In this document: piece by piece, positions 1 to 11,647 of the stretch
Position numbering within the stretch: the stretch's first letter is position 1
Layout: each line of letters begins with the position of its first letter
Assembly (NCBI GenBank): GCA_963675135.1
Contig: OY776129.1
Location: 50,294,141 to 50,358,140 of the forward strand
DNA length: 64,000 nucleotides
DNA from: Galeopsis tetrahit
Lineage: Eukaryota; Streptophyta; Magnoliopsida; Lamiales; Lamiaceae
Direction of reading: 5' to 3'
Notes under the pieces: generated by a model
What the model saw: the letters and a program-made list of their open reading frames with translations, nothing else
The model's database searches: none
What the model was told of the DNA's origin: nothing
Translations under genes and position numbers: made by a program

Positions 1-199
1 ATGAAATGGTATATCGGTATACCGAAACCTTAATAAAATAATATTTTTTATAATATAATTTATAATTTTTTATTATTTCTTAAATTAAAAAACTTAAAAC
101 TTTAAAACATAAATAGTAATAAAATAAAAATAATAGAAATGAAGCAAAAAAGCAACTCAAGTTGAAGAAAATGAACAAAATCCACTCGAAAGAGAAATT

Positions 200-460
200 A
201 TGATGAAGGTTTTAGGTACACGTAGTGGGTATGAATGAGGTATAAGATTCAGAGTAGTGTCATATATGAAAAATAAGAGGGTAAGATGTAGCCCACCACA
301 ACTACAGGAAACTCAAGATAAATTAATTAGGGCACAAAACGAGTTACTAGTAGATGCTATTTCCCTTAATCTTATAAAGTCTCAACTACAAATCAAGCTC
401 AATGAAGAGCAGCATCAAAAGTTATTAAGATTGTTCATAACGAAGAGCAGCGCAAGATGA
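200..460 (+). pseudogene. Transposase_24 (Ptta/En/Spm) C-terminal remnant
   Basis: Reading the frame that starts at 200 gives a K-V-L-G-T-R-S-G-Y motif, then a TGA at 236-238, then a Q/E/L-rich helical stretch ending at 460. The LGTRSGY motif followed by a glutamine-rich coiled tail is typical of the C-terminus of plant Ptta/En/Spm (Transposase_24) proteins encoded by CACTA-type elements. Only the end of the protein is present, the stop breaks the frame, and nothing recognisable lies upstream within the window. It is a dead fragment. The family is inferred from the motif; no search was run. Confidence 0.5.
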
Positions 461-1082
461 AGAGGTAGCAAAACAAAATTTTGAAATAAAAAGTCTAAAA
501 GAAAGTTAGAACGAAATGAAGCAAATGTTATTAGTATTGTTCATATAAATGTTATTCTAGACATTGTCAGAAATATATTTGTCATTTTTTTTTTTTTTTG
601 AATTACATTAAATACCCATCCCTTTTCCCCTCCCCATGACTCGAACCCAGGATCTAAAGCCTAGGTAGTGGTGCTCTAACCACTTGAGCTATCCAACTTC
701 GTCTTGTCATTACTTTTTACTCTTTTAGCATTTTTCCCTTTAAATGTCTTATTAAGATTACCTTTTTATTTAAACTCTTTTTTTTTAGAGATATAATAAG
801 ATTGTAGATTTCTAGCTGTTTTGGTTTATAGTTGGAAGACAGTTGTATTTTCCTAAATCTTATAAGTTTTTGTAGTTTTGAATTTGACTCAACTTGTATT
901 GTAGCTCTGTTCTATTGTTGGTATATGTGATTTTTTGGTGATTTAGATTGATTGTATATATTTGAGATGGTTGTTATTTTCTATTATATACAGAGGTAGG
1001 TATGTTGAGTATATGAATTAATGTGTTGTCATTTTATTTTTCTTTGTTGTTGGCCTTAACTTATTTTTACTTTTGGCCTCCA
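312..1082. repeat. Direct duplication, copy 1 (holds a SINE)
   Basis: This segment matches 2075-2728 nearly base for base, from the 'aagataaattaattagggcac' area to 'acttttggcctcc'. Copy 1 is longer because a SINE plus its target duplication (125 bp) sits inside it. Substitutions and small indels are scattered. The duplicated unit contains the tail of the transposase remnant, so a decayed CACTA-type fragment was duplicated. Confidence 0.9.
587..703 (-). mobile_element. tRNA-derived SINE, copy 1
   Basis: On the minus strand this reads as a Pol III box A (TAGCTCAAGTGGTTAGAG), a box B (GGTTCGAGTC), a short tRNA-unrelated body and an A-tail (T-run 587-599 on the plus strand). It is flanked by the 8-bp target duplication TTGTCATT at 579-586 and 704-711. 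The duplicated segment at 2340-2350 has the same sequence without the insert, so the empty site is visible. It is not a functional tRNA gene: no cloverleaf follows box B. Confidence 0.88.
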
Positions 1083-2074
1083 AATGTTGTTATTAGTTGA
1101 TTGAGACTTGCATGGTTTGAGGGCTAAGTGACCCCTTTGTCGGCGTATATTTTTTACTTTGGCCAACTTAAGGGTTGTAGTAGTTGGGTTGATGCGTTTT
1201 TATTTTATTTAAGTTGAATATTATTTTATAATCTATGTAGTAAACTTATATTTGTGCATAATAAATTATTAATCTTATGATATGTTATTGTTGTGCCTTT
1301 TGTAGGACAATGAAGTTTCACTTTGATCGTAGACACGAAGACTAATCAAGACTTTGATCAAGTATATGGATTTCATGCAAGTTGTTATATACATTGAAAT
1401 GTCCATACATTTTTAGACATGTTTTGTTTCTATTAACTTCAAATATCATTGATAGTTTTTTTTTTTTTTCTAAGTATGTTAACATTGTTGACTGAGTCCA
1501 TTTAGAGAATTAATATTTTCTTAAAATAAAATTATTGCATTATGATCTATGTTCTTAAGATTTCTCAAATGTTTGTATAGTATAAATGTGTAAATAAAAT
1601 CAAAGTTCAAATTCCCAAAATAAAAGACAAAGAAGTTGCATACTTTACTTCTTTTTGCCACCCTTCTTCTTCTTCGAAGATTGAACCATTGATGCTTGCA
1701 AATTTGTCATGGTCACACATACTTCTTGCTCCTAACTTTCAGCAACAAAACAACAGGTGATGATGAAGTTGTCATTATACTTTCTCTCTTTGCATAGTTG
1801 GGTTTTCATTAGGGTGTAAAGTCATGGGGGCCGGTGTTCTAATATTAACTCTTGAAATTATTTGTCTAGGAGGTTTGAAAGGAATTGACTCATTTGTTGC
1901 TGTAAAATGGGAATTCATACTCATAGGCACCTGAAATTTAAACAAAAAATCTCAAAAAATTTACTTCACAGCCTAATCTATAATTTTGGAAACAATTTAT
2001 TTACACACTTAAACTCAAATTTAATTCTAAACAGATCTAAATCACAAGTGGGGGAATTAAGGAAGGCTTTAATT
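1083..2074. other. AT-rich spacer between duplication copies
   Basis: No convincing gene. A short minus-strand open stretch around 1645-1735 ends in a lysine-rich tail (S-S-K-K-K-K-G-G-K-K-K) followed by a stop. It is too short to assign and may be another transposase-tail remnant. Confidence 0.4.
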
Positions 2075-2728
2075 ATCTCAAGATAAATTAATTAGGGCAC
2101 AAAATGATTTACTAGTAGATGCTATTTCCCTTAATCTTATAAAGTCTCAACTACAAATCAAGCTCAATGAAGAGCAGCATCAAAAGTTATTAGGATTGTT
2201 CATAACGAAGAGCAACGCAAGATGAAAAAGTAGCAAAACAAAATTTTGAAATAAAAAGTCTAAAAGAATGTTAGAACGAAATGAAGCAAATGTTATTAGT
2301 ATTGTTCATACAAATGTTATTTTAGACATTGTCAGAAACATATTTGTCATTACTTTTTACTCTTTTATCATTTTTCCCTTTAAGTGTCTTATTAAGATTA
2401 CCTTTTTATTTAAACTCATTTTTTTTAGAGATATAATAAGATTGTAGATTTCTAGCTGTTTTGGTTTATGGTTGGAAGACAGTTGTATTTTCCTAAATCT
2501 TGCAAGTTTTTTTGTAGTTTTGAATTTGACTCAACTTGTATTGTAGCTATGTTCTATTGTTAGTATATGTGATTTTTTGGTGATTTAGATTGATTGTATA
2601 TGTTTGAGATGATTGTTATTTGCTATTATATATATACAGAGGTAGGTATGTTGAGTATATGAATTAATGTTTTGTCATTTTATTTTTCTTTGTTGTTGGC
2701 CTTGACTTATTTTTACTTTTGGCCTCCG
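2075..2728. repeat. Direct duplication, copy 2 (empty SINE site)
   Basis: Counterpart of 312-1082 without the SINE. The sequence at 2338-2356 carries a single TTGTCATT where copy 1 has the element flanked by two. The copy ends where the inverted-repeat element at about 2738 begins. Confidence 0.9.
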
Positions 2729-2737
2729 GATGTGAGA

Positions 2738-2990
2738 AAAAAATTATTTACGTCCCGTAATTTTTACCTTTTTGGAAAAACGTCCCAAAATAATTAAAAT
2801 TTTAATTTACGTCCCATAACTTTTTCAATTGCTTAATTTACGTCCAATTTTCCCTGAAAATCCCCAAATTTATGTAAATTGGACGTAAATTGAGCAATTA
2901 AAGAAGTTATGGAACGTAAATTAAAATTTTAATTAAAATGGGACGTAAATTAAAATTTTAATTAAAATGGGACGTTATACAAAAAAGATA
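2738..2990. mobile_element. Inverted-repeat (foldback/MITE-like) element
   Basis: Left arm (about 2740-2850) and right arm (about 2870-2985) are reverse complements. Both carry several ACGTCCCA/TGGGACGT motifs and the block AATTAAAATTTTAATTTACGTCCC, here repeated in tandem in the right arm. It has no coding capacity. The duplication copy 2 stops at its left edge, consistent with an insertion or a breakpoint. I could not define a target duplication, so the superfamily is open; a Mutator-type MITE is one option. Confidence 0.55.
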
Positions 2991-3165
2991 AAAACTAATA
3001 AATATATGCTCATAAGGAGGGTTATTTCGTTATAGTATTAGCTGGGGTTGTTCCAATTCCTCGTTTTGTAATAGCATTTGGCCGTTGTACCTAGTTTCAT
3101 TCTCATGAGTACCTCTGGTACTCTATTCTAATAAAATACAACATTTTTTCCTCTAAAAAAAAATA

Positions 3166-3410
3166 TAACAGCCAGCCAGCCGCCCTTGATTTTGTTGAAA
3201 ACCCTAATCCTAACCCTAACCCTATAAATACCCATCTTGTGTGTTCAACTTCAACATCTACATAGCTATCCCAAATTAAAATTGTTTTCGATTCTCCTTC
3301 TTCCCAACTATCCCATTTCATATTTGAGAATCAGTATCTAGCTAGCTCAATCTACATCTTTGCAGCTGCAAAATTACAGGTTTGGCTTTCAGGGGCAGGT
3401 TTGTTGGTTT
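3166..3410 (+). promoter_or_regulatory. Telo-box/TATA promoter-like block, copy A
   Basis: A run of AACCCTAA-type telo-box motifs (3199-3221) is followed directly by a CCTATAAATACCC TATA box (about 3220-3232), then a C/T-rich leader and CAG/GT junction-like sequences. This arrangement is typical of plant promoters for translation-related genes. No ORF follows. A second copy lies at 26238-26440. I read it as the 5' flank of a gene whose coding part is absent here. Confidence 0.45.
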
Positions 3411-3464
3411 TTTTTGTTTATCTAGTTTGTCATTTGTATTAATTATTTAATTTTTTATGATTGT

Positions 3465-3800
3465 TAGGGTTGGCAACGGGAGGACCCGTCCCGCCAAATT
3501 TTTTTAAACTCATTATCCGTCCCTCTTCAAAACTCGCTGAAATCCGCCCTGCCATCACTTTTTTTTTTAATCTGTTATTTAAATAAAATTGCACAGTAAA
3601 ATCTGTCATTTAAAATCTACTCTTAAAACTATAATAAAATATCAAGGATATGTAGTATTAAAACAGGATTGGTGCAAAACCCGAGCAATACGCAGGATTC
3701 ATGATAATTTATTTTGTACATTATTATTTTAAAACATATTTAAATTTCAGCTTATTATATTTTATATTTAATGTTTTTTTTTTTAATCTGTACATACCGT
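3465..3800 (+). mobile_element. hAT left-end fragment
   Basis: Begins TAGGGTTGGCAACGGG, a hAT-type terminus, and matches the left part of the complete element at 26505-27009 (shared 'gttatttaaataaaattgcacag' region). No right terminus is present, so the copy is truncated within the duplicated segment. Confidence 0.5.
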
Positions 3801-3835
3801 AAAAAAAATTGATAAAAAAAATAAGTATCAAATGC

Positions 3836-4798
3836 CCCCAAAAAATTCAGATGTTAATATATTTAAAGGATCAAATGCCCCCAAAAAATTTTAACGAGTT
3901 TAAAAAATTTCGATAAGTTTGAACTTAATTAAAGAAATTAATTGCTCAAAAAAGGATAAAAATTGTTGTAAATTGTAAAAACTTAAAATTAAGATTTATT
4001 TTGAATTCAACCAAACTTACTATGAAAAAAAAAAAAAAAACTCTATGATAATGTTTGAGTGCAAAGAAGTGATATTCATTTTATCTTATATGCATGCTGG
4101 TTTTCCTTGTCGTCGAAAAATAATTAAGTATTTCTTTTGGCTCTCTTATTTTACTTTCTTAGAGTTACATGCATTATCATACCAATATTCATTGCACCTT
4201 ATTAATTATACTTCTCTGCAACATATGCATGGTGCGCGCGTTTTAACTAAATATTGGATTTATAATCAGTTTAGCTGGTTTAGTGAAATAAGTTTTTAAA
4301 GTTGTTCGATTGTAATGAAGTAAGCATGACTTATACTCTAAATTAAAAAATATATCTCACCATACTTAATTAATTTTATCTAATTCATTTTCTAATTTAT
4401 CAACTTTATACATAAATAAATAATATAATATACCTTAAAACTCGTGCAAGAAACAATAATATTTTATGTGAACGTAATTCATAAATTAAAAAATGACTAA
4501 TATTAATATTTAGAAAAAGAAATAAATGTGAAAATCAACTATATGACAAATATTTAATTTGGAAAGGTAACCATCAATATAGAATATTAATTTATATATG
4601 CATGGACTTCAGCTTAATTTTATAAATGTAATAATGCATGCACCAATTAAAGCTGCAATTTTTCAAAAACTTTCAATTCCATGTGTTACATGATTAATAA
4701 AAAAAATATACCTTTATATTATTAATTAAAGCGACATCGTTTCATGCATTCAACTATACTTATTAATTAAAGCGACGTCGTTTAATTCAGTTGTGTTT
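3836..4798. repeat. Duplicated segment, copy A (left of Copia insertion)
   Basis: AT-rich block matching 16363-17405, including the doubled AAATGCCCCCAAAAA motif, the 'aactaaatattggatttataat' stretch (4246-4266) and the end of a 37-bp minisatellite (4728-4798). Part also matches 27780-28060. Copy A lacks the SINE that copy B carries at 17189-17303; the empty site is at 4675-4690. ORFs seen here are not coding-like. Confidence 0.85.
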
Positions 4799-5568
4799 GA
4801 AAGTGTGTACGTGCGAAATCAGAGATGTTGTCTGTTGTGTTGGCACAATCTAGACAACACTATGCAGCGGAAATTAAATTGCACGTAGTGAAAATGAAAG
4901 TATTCAAAATTTGCGTAGATTATAAAATAATCTACGTTGTTCACTATATAAAAATATGTGAAACGAGTACAACCTCTTTGAGATGTATAATTACACTACG
5001 AAAGTGTATAATGATTTACTAGATCCTATGAAACTATCTCCCTCATAGATCTAATCACACAACCTAGTAAATAAGACTATGTTCTAACACACTATTATTC
5101 GGGTTTACAATAATGTGAAGAACTACAAGAAGAAACAAAGGTTTTCCTAACTAGAAGCGTATATAGCGTTCAATAGAGTAGTAGTCGATTTCAGCTTTTC
5201 TTCTTATGTGTCTTGTGTTGAGGGCAGCTTCTGTATTTATAGGTTTCATCCACGAACTGCCATCAACTCCCATGATCGCCTCAACCTTGAGATCATGCGG
5301 TTGTTAACTTCTCTCCACTACTCCTAGAATTTAGGAACTTGTTATACCATGTTCTAATGACTTCTCACTCCCACGCAGTGGCATGACTTGGTGTTGTCCA
5401 CGCCTTCTAACTGCTCTGGGGACATCATTAGACAACAAGCGTAAGATAAGAGTTAGTGAGAAAAGGAAGGGCAAATTCTGATGTTATCATGAGTGTTGGG
5501 AACATTAAACACAACACTCGGCTGTCAGTGTTGGATCATTAAACAGAACACTCATATCAACATCAACA
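4799..5568 (-). repeat. Copia 3' LTR (770 bp)
   Basis: On the minus strand it begins TGTTGATGTTGATATGAG at 5568, next to the polypurine tract, and ends at 4799. A TATA-like CCTATAAATACAG lies on the minus strand at about 5231-5243. Compared with the 5' LTR it has a ~13-bp indel near 4910 and a 4-bp indel near 5275. Confidence 0.92.
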
Positions 5569-5583
5569 ATCTCCCCCAATTTG
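5569..5583 (-). other. Polypurine tract of the Copia element
   Basis: On the minus strand the purine-rich AAATTGGGGGAGAT abuts the 3' LTR start (TGTTGATG). It would prime plus-strand DNA synthesis and fixes the element's orientation. Confidence 0.8.
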
Positions 5584-5952
5584 ACCTTTCTACATCAACA
5601 CAACTGAAGTTCACACAACAGATATATTGATTAAGAAGTTTTACTCAATTGATATTCCAAATTTTTTGAAGTAACAATCTGTATAAGATCAAATTAAAGT
5701 AAACAACATCTAAACCAAAAAAAACTTGTTTAGATTTAAATAACTAACGCAAAAATAAATCCTAAATAATTACAGAATTTAAATAGCAGAGTTTGAGAAA
5801 ATAAAAAAAAACATAAGTACAGAGCTTTTACAACAAGGAATGAACTGAATTAACACATGGGAAAGGATTGGGCTGAAATGTGTTTCAGTTGCATCTCCAT
5901 AATCTGCATTTACTCCCCCATTGTGTAAGCTCTCCCCCTGTCTTCAAGCTCA

Positions 5953-6279
5953 TCATGTATCCAGATCACCATAGAGATCCTGGATATCCTGTTCATCTCC
6001 CTCGGTCATTGCAGTGTCAACAGCAGGTTCATCAGCTCGGCCAGGAACTGAATTCGGTTCATCTACAGTAGGAGCAACAATGTTAGTGGGCTGATTGTGT
6101 GAACTGTCAGCTACTCCCCCTGTTGAAGTGGAAAGAAGATTCATCCAAAATTTCTTTTGGACTAGAAGATCCTCCACAGAATGCTGGAAATTAAGAATGG
6201 AACCCTGCAAAATATCAATCTGCCTCATAATGTAATGTGAAGATAAATAGATCGATGAGGCAGCTCCTTCTGGAGGCAT
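5953..6279 (-). CDS. Accessory ORF tail of the Copia element
   Basis: A 108-residue open frame just downstream of the accessory ORF 6303-8071, in a different frame, rich in acidic and polar residues. It may be the original C-terminus of the accessory protein displaced by a frameshift and the TAA at 6305-6303, or a separate short ORF. The start is uncertain. No family recognised. Confidence 0.35.
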   Translation of the reverse strand: MPPEGAASSIYLSSHYIMRQIDILQGSILNFQHSVEDLLVQKKFWMNLLSTSTGGVADSSHNQPTNIVAPTVDEPNSVPGRADEPAVDTAMTEGDEQDIQDLYGDLDT

Positions 6280-6302
6280 TGTGGTATTGTGGAAGGGATC
6301 AT

Positions 6303-8071
6303 TTAATTTGCTGGAACACTACTTGGGCCTGCTTCATCATCATTCCTTCTCAAAGAAAGATCAACCACCCTTTCACCTTGGATGAGGAACTGATTTGAGA
6401 TGCTAAAACTTGGGACATAGGTACTTACAACCTCATCTTCAAATCTCTCAAAGGCTTTGTCCATCAAGTACTTGTACACAAGGCATGGGTAAGGTAGGAT
6501 ACCTCTTCCAGACATATCAGATTTAAAGGTCATCATGTTGGAGAAAATAACCTGTCCTAGGTTAAACCTTTTCAAATGCCCAATCTTGTACATCAATACA
6601 GCCTGTTCTAAGGTGAGAGTGGTGTTGTTTGTAGTAGGCAGCCAATTAAAACATACCAACATATGCAAAACAGAATATAGACTTGTGAGTTTAGAGGCCA
6701 AAATTCTCCTTCTCCATTTTGTGATTACTCCCCCAGTCAAGATGCTTATCATCAAATCATAATCAGTAACCATGGGATCCTCCATAATTTTAGTTTTAAG
6801 TAAAATATTGATCCTCCTAGGGGTAATCATGTGCCTATTTCCTCTAAACCAAAAATGTCCATATCTTGTAGAGTTGGGATCACCAACAAATTGAGGGATG
6901 TTTGCATAGAATTCATAAATCCAATCAACAATATAAGGGCAAGCAAATTGCAAAGCATTCAGTAAAGATCTTTCTTTAAGCCAATCAAGCAGATTCATAT
7001 CTTTAAAGTCAGGAGTTCTAATCAATCTTTCACTTAGAATCTGCCTAGTTCGTATGGTTCTATACTGTATGCTCGACTTATCATTGTAATCTTCATCAGA
7101 ATCACTATTCCTATCATCAGAAGAGAAAAGTACCTCATTTTCATCCTCTTCTGAAGAACTGGATGACTGTTCAGGGTCTGATGGTTCTGGTGTTGCCATC
7201 GGAGAGGCAACACTTTCGGGCTCTCGGAGCCTTTTTGATCGTCGGACTGGTGGAGTGGGTGCACTTTCCTCCTCCATTTCCTCAGCAACTTCATCCACAT
7301 CCTCTTCATTAACAACCACCTCTTCTTCCACTGGAGGTGCAGGTTGTTCGGCCTCTGTTTCTGGTTCTGATTCAGAATCAGACACAGCAATTGGCTCAGA
7401 CGCATTCCCATCCGTTATGGGCTTCTTCCCCTTTCCTGTGTATTCAACAATCTTGTCCAGATTCCTTTGGGACTTTCTCTTTCCACCAGGCCATTTTCGT
7501 GCAGTTGGAACAGCAACAACTTTCTTTTTGCCCTTTTTCTGCCGATGAATCCTGTTGAACTTAGCGGCCAAGACTTCTTCATCAGAGGATTCCGGCTGAG
7601 TCTGCATGTCCACATCGCCTTTGAACATGGCATTATCCAGTGTTTCTCCCTCAAGCACTAAAACAGGCCAGGGTGTGTTGTTTTCAGGCTTAGGGTTTTG
7701 AAGGCTTCTTTCAAAGTGTTGAAAGGAGTGCCCAGAGGGAAGTGTAAGGTTACTGGAGTGGTTTCTGGTGCGAGAGCTTCAGATGAGGGCTCATCTAGTG
7801 GGTTGGAGGTTGAAATTTCTGCCGTGGCATTTGCATTCGCGATTTCAGTGTTAATGTCGTACGGATTGTAGGGAACGATTTCAAGAGGAGTTATTTGTGT
7901 GGGAGATTGTTCTGTAGCAAAGGGAACAACGATGGTTCCGACGGTGAACGATGGAGATTTTGGTGAGTTTGATGATGCCATTTCAGCAAGGAGATTGAGA
8001 GGGTTTGGAGAAATTTTGTCGCCTGAGTTTGCGTTCGAGTGTGCAGCAGCAATCTGAGGAGTGTTAGACAT
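6303..8071 (-). pseudogene. Accessory (envelope-position) ORF, putative plant transposon protein
   Basis: Lies between pol and the 3' LTR, in the same orientation as pol. The ATG at 8071-8069 starts a Ser/Thr/Pro-rich N-terminus. The frame runs to a stop at 7660-7658 but continues in another frame from about 7690 (readable upstream of 7658), so one frameshift near 7680-7690 splits it. The second part has a basic Lys-rich region, long acidic Glu/Ser runs, an R-R-S-K-R patch, and then a conserved-looking segment (about 7030-6660) with Y-G-H-F-W-F-R-G and P-R-R-I-N-I-L-L. That segment resembles the 'putative plant transposon protein' family (Transposase_32-like). SIRE/Maximus Copia elements carry an extra ORF here; I do not see a clear transmembrane or signal segment. 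Family assignment is inference. Confidence 0.55.
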
Positions 8072-9039
8072 ATTGGAAGATGTACACACAAAACAAGACA
8101 ACAAAAATTAATTCTTGAAAACCTTTCGAATTCTACAGATAGATGTAAATTAGAATTCAAACAGTGTGAGTAAAAAAATGATGTGACATAGGAACTAGAT
8201 ATACTCGAGTGCTATAAATACAATTAAGATCAGTAATTACCTAGCTTAAAAGAGTTAACAAAGTTTTTCAAGTATTTTCCAACACTGTAATGGAGACTCA
8301 TTTTATATGGAGAATTGAGAGGAATGAGTTACACGATTTTTGGAGAGTAAGGGAAGTGAAGTAGTGGAAGTAACTTCCCCACTAATTGATCGTGGCTAAC
8401 AGGGAGAATATGAATTCTGAAAAACAAAATTAAATATAATGCGGAATAAAATAACTGAAATAATGAAACAGGGCAAGACTAAGTCAAATTAAATATTTCA
8501 GAGAATAATATTTAATAATTATCAAAGATAACTAATTCCACGAAAATTGGGATAAGAATCTGAATTAACGAGTGTTTTGACTATTGATGGCATTCTATAC
8601 ACCTCAACATAGTTTTTTCATGATTTTTCATCATATATATTGCTCTAATATTTTTTTTTCTTTTTATCACACTTCACATTGATCCATCTTTTGAAAAGAG
8701 TGCATCGTAGCAGCGAACTCCATGCCCCATAGTTACGCAATGGATTTGTGAATATATTGATGCAATTTATATCACCTTTTGAAAATAGATCATCGTAGTA
8801 GTGAACTCCGTGTCCCATAGTTACTCAGTGATTTATAAAGCATCTAATATGTGATTTTTCTTTTGTAGCATTTGAGAGGTGTATAGGCTCTTTAGTATTT
8901 TTCACAAGTCATTCAGAATTCAGATATCAATCCCAAGGAATTTCATTAATTCAATAATTACGAAAATTAAAGCAAAGTGACTTATCTTAGTGTTGTCTCA
9001 AATGCTGCCGCATTTGATACAACACCCTTGATCATAGTT
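8072..9039. other. Non-coding spacer within the Copia element
   Basis: Region between the truncated RT and the accessory ORF, where RNase H should be encoded. It contains a direct repeat of about 53 bp (8689-8741 and 8777-8830, sharing CATCGTAG and GAACTCC...CCCATAGTTAC) between inverted TATACACCTCAA / TTGAGAGGTGTATA sequences (about 8596 and 8870). This may be a small foldback insertion. The rest is AT-rich leader-like DNA. Confidence 0.5.
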
Positions 9040-11647
9040 TCAGATATTGCATAAGCCAAGAGATTTTCGTAAAGAAGAAAACCTCTTATCATCAAGAGCA
9101 ATCATAATAGCATTTTTATCATGTTTGATGAACAGTGTTCTATCAACTTCTCCTCTTACAAAACCAAACTCAATCAAGAAATCTGTCAACCTTTCATACC
9201 ATGCTCTAGGTGCTTGTTTCAAGTCATATAGAGCCTTTTTCAATTTATAGACATGATCAGGAAAATCAGGGTTTTCAAAGCCTTTAGGTTGTTCAACATA
9301 AGCTTCTTCATTTAGAATACCATTTAGAAAGGTAGCTTTAACATCCATTTGGTGCAGTTTTATATCAATATAGCATGCAATGGCAAGTAAGAGCCTAATG
9401 GATTCAATTCTAGCAACAGGAGCAAATGTTTCATCGAAGTCTACACCCTCTACCTGTGTATACCCTTGAGCAACCAACCTAGCTTTGTTTCTAATAATAT
9501 TTCCCATTTCATCAGTCTTGTTTTTGAAAATCCATTTAGTTCCTATAACATTAATATGGTCTGGTCTAGGAACTAATGTCCACACATCATTCCTAACAAA
9601 TTGATTAAGTTCTTCATGCATAGCTTCTATCCAATTCTCATCATCTAATGCTTCTTTAACAGTTTCAGGTTCAATCTCAGAGTGATAGCATTCATGATTT
9701 ACCTTACTACACATGCATGACATGCATACATATAGATCTTACCACATCCTTTGAGTTCATGCCAATTCTTCTTCTGGTTTGAACACCTGTAGACTGTTCA
9801 CCAATGATTTGGTCTTGTGGATGATATTTCTGAATCCTTATGGAAGGAGTTTTCTGGAGATTATACAGATTTTCAGGATCTGTATTATCAGATGTTTTCT
9901 CAGGTATGTCATCATTCTTCTCAACATTTTGAACCTGTTCAACATTTTCAGTATTTATCGGTACATCAATCAAGTCTGAAATGTCTTCATCTTCAATGCT
10001 TTTACCTGTAATGCTTGTATCATCATCAAAAACAACATTTACAGATTCTTGTACAGTATTAGTCCTAAAGTTATAAATTCTATAGGCTTTGCTATTTCTT
10101 GAGTAACCAGTGTAACTTATGTACAGTATCAGTCCGAAAGAAGCTTTTATCACTCTTTGAGTCAAACTTATGTAACTGATCCCTGTCATTCAAGATATAA
10201 CATACACAGCCAAAAACATGGAAATATTTAAGATTAGGTTTTTTATTGTTCAGAATTTCATATGGAGTTCTAGTAGAATCTGTTCTAATATAAACTCTAT
10301 TAGCAATATGACAAGCATTAATAAGAGCTTCAGCCCAAAATATTTTAGATAAGTTCTTAGAACATAGCATGACTCTAGCCATTTCTTGAAGTGTTCTATT
10401 CTTTCTTTCTGCTATGCCATTTTGTTGAGGAGTTTTAGGAGAAGAAAATTCTTGGATTATACCTTTTGATTCACAAAACTCAGTAAAGGAACTGTTTTCA
10501 AATTCTCTTCCATGATCTGACCTGATTCTGCATACTTTAGAATTGAAAACATTCTTGAATCTTTTATACAGAATTTTGAAAATGAAAAAAGTTTCAGATT
10601 TATCTTTTAAGAATTCAATCCATGTGAATCTAGAGTAATCATCAACCACAACTAGAGAATACCTTTTACCTCCAATACTTTCTGTTTTCATAGGACCCAT
10701 AAGATCCATGTGCAGTAATTCGAAGCAATGTTTGGTTGAGCAATGTCCCAACATTTTGTGAGACACTTTAATCTGTTTGCATTTTTGACAAGGTCCACAT
10801 ACCTTGTTATCTGAGAATTTCAGATCTGGTAAACCTGTAACAGCTTTCAATCTAACAAGTTTATCAAGTTGTCTATAGTTAGCATGTCCAAGTTTATGAT
10901 GCCAAAAAATACTATCATCAACTTTAGCCTTATTGCAGATAAGTTCAGATTCAATGAGATAACAATTATCAGCAGATTTGTTTCCCATCATGATACATTT
11001 AGAGTTTTTGTCTAGCACATAACATGAGTTCTTATCAAACTTAACATGCAAATCATCATCACACAATTGACTAATACTTATAAGATTTGCTAGTAATCCA
11101 TCAACATGCAAAACATTGGATAATTTAGGAAAACCAGGAACATTCAATGTTCCTTTACCAATGATTTTTCCTTTTGATCCACCACCATAAGTGACATTAC
11201 CACCATTGTAAACAGTATAATCAGTGAGATAATCAATTTGACCTGTCATGTATTTAGAACAGCCACTATCAAAGTACCATAATCCAGGTATACATGCTTT
11301 TAGAGACATATGAACAACATTACAAGATGTATTTTCTTTTGGAATCCATGCAGAATTACTATGAGATCTTGAAAGTTGAGTCATCCCAGGCAATACAGAA
11401 TTTTTCAGATCATTTTACTTTTTCAAACATTGAGGACTTTTATGACCCTTTTTGAAACAGTAATGGCATATAACATCTTTTGCATTAATCTGAGTCTTAG
11501 CAGAAACACTAGGATTGTAATTCACTTCAGCTTTTACAAAAACAATTGGTTTCTTAGGTTCAGACTTCTTTGAATTTTTACCTTGATAGCCAATACCTGT
11601 TTTTCTTGAGTTGTTGGTCATAAGAGAGTCTTCCAGTTTGTTCTTTC
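9040..11647 (-). pseudogene. Copia pol remnant: zinc knuckle, GAG-pre-integrase, integrase, partial RT
   Basis: On the minus strand: a CCHC knuckle (C-H-Y-C-F-K-K-G-H-K-S-P-Q-C, about 11480), GAG-pre-integrase (W-H-H-K-L-G-H-A-N), the integrase core (H-M-D-L-M-G-P, R-S-D-H-G-R-E-F, A-E-R-K-N-R-T) and an RT N-terminal half (K-A-R-L-V-A-Q-G-Y-T-Q, Q-M-D-V-K-A-T-F-L-N-G). Lesions: an in-frame TAA at 11417-11415, a ~28-bp insertion near 10120-10150 that shifts frame, a second shift near 9715, and truncation at 9040 before the YVDD box, with RNase H absent. It cannot encode working enzymes. Confidence 0.9.

Noticed and set aside
587..703. tRNA gene on the minus strand
   Set aside because: Only boxes A and B are present; there is no acceptor stem or cloverleaf, and the A-tail and target duplication identify a SINE.
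3195..3225. Interstitial telomere repeat
   Set aside because: Only a few CCCTAA-type units next to a TATA box; fits a telo-box promoter motif better.
4045..4299. 84-codon ORF
   Set aside because: The paralogous segment at 16557-16860 breaks the frame, and the composition is that of AT-rich non-coding DNA.
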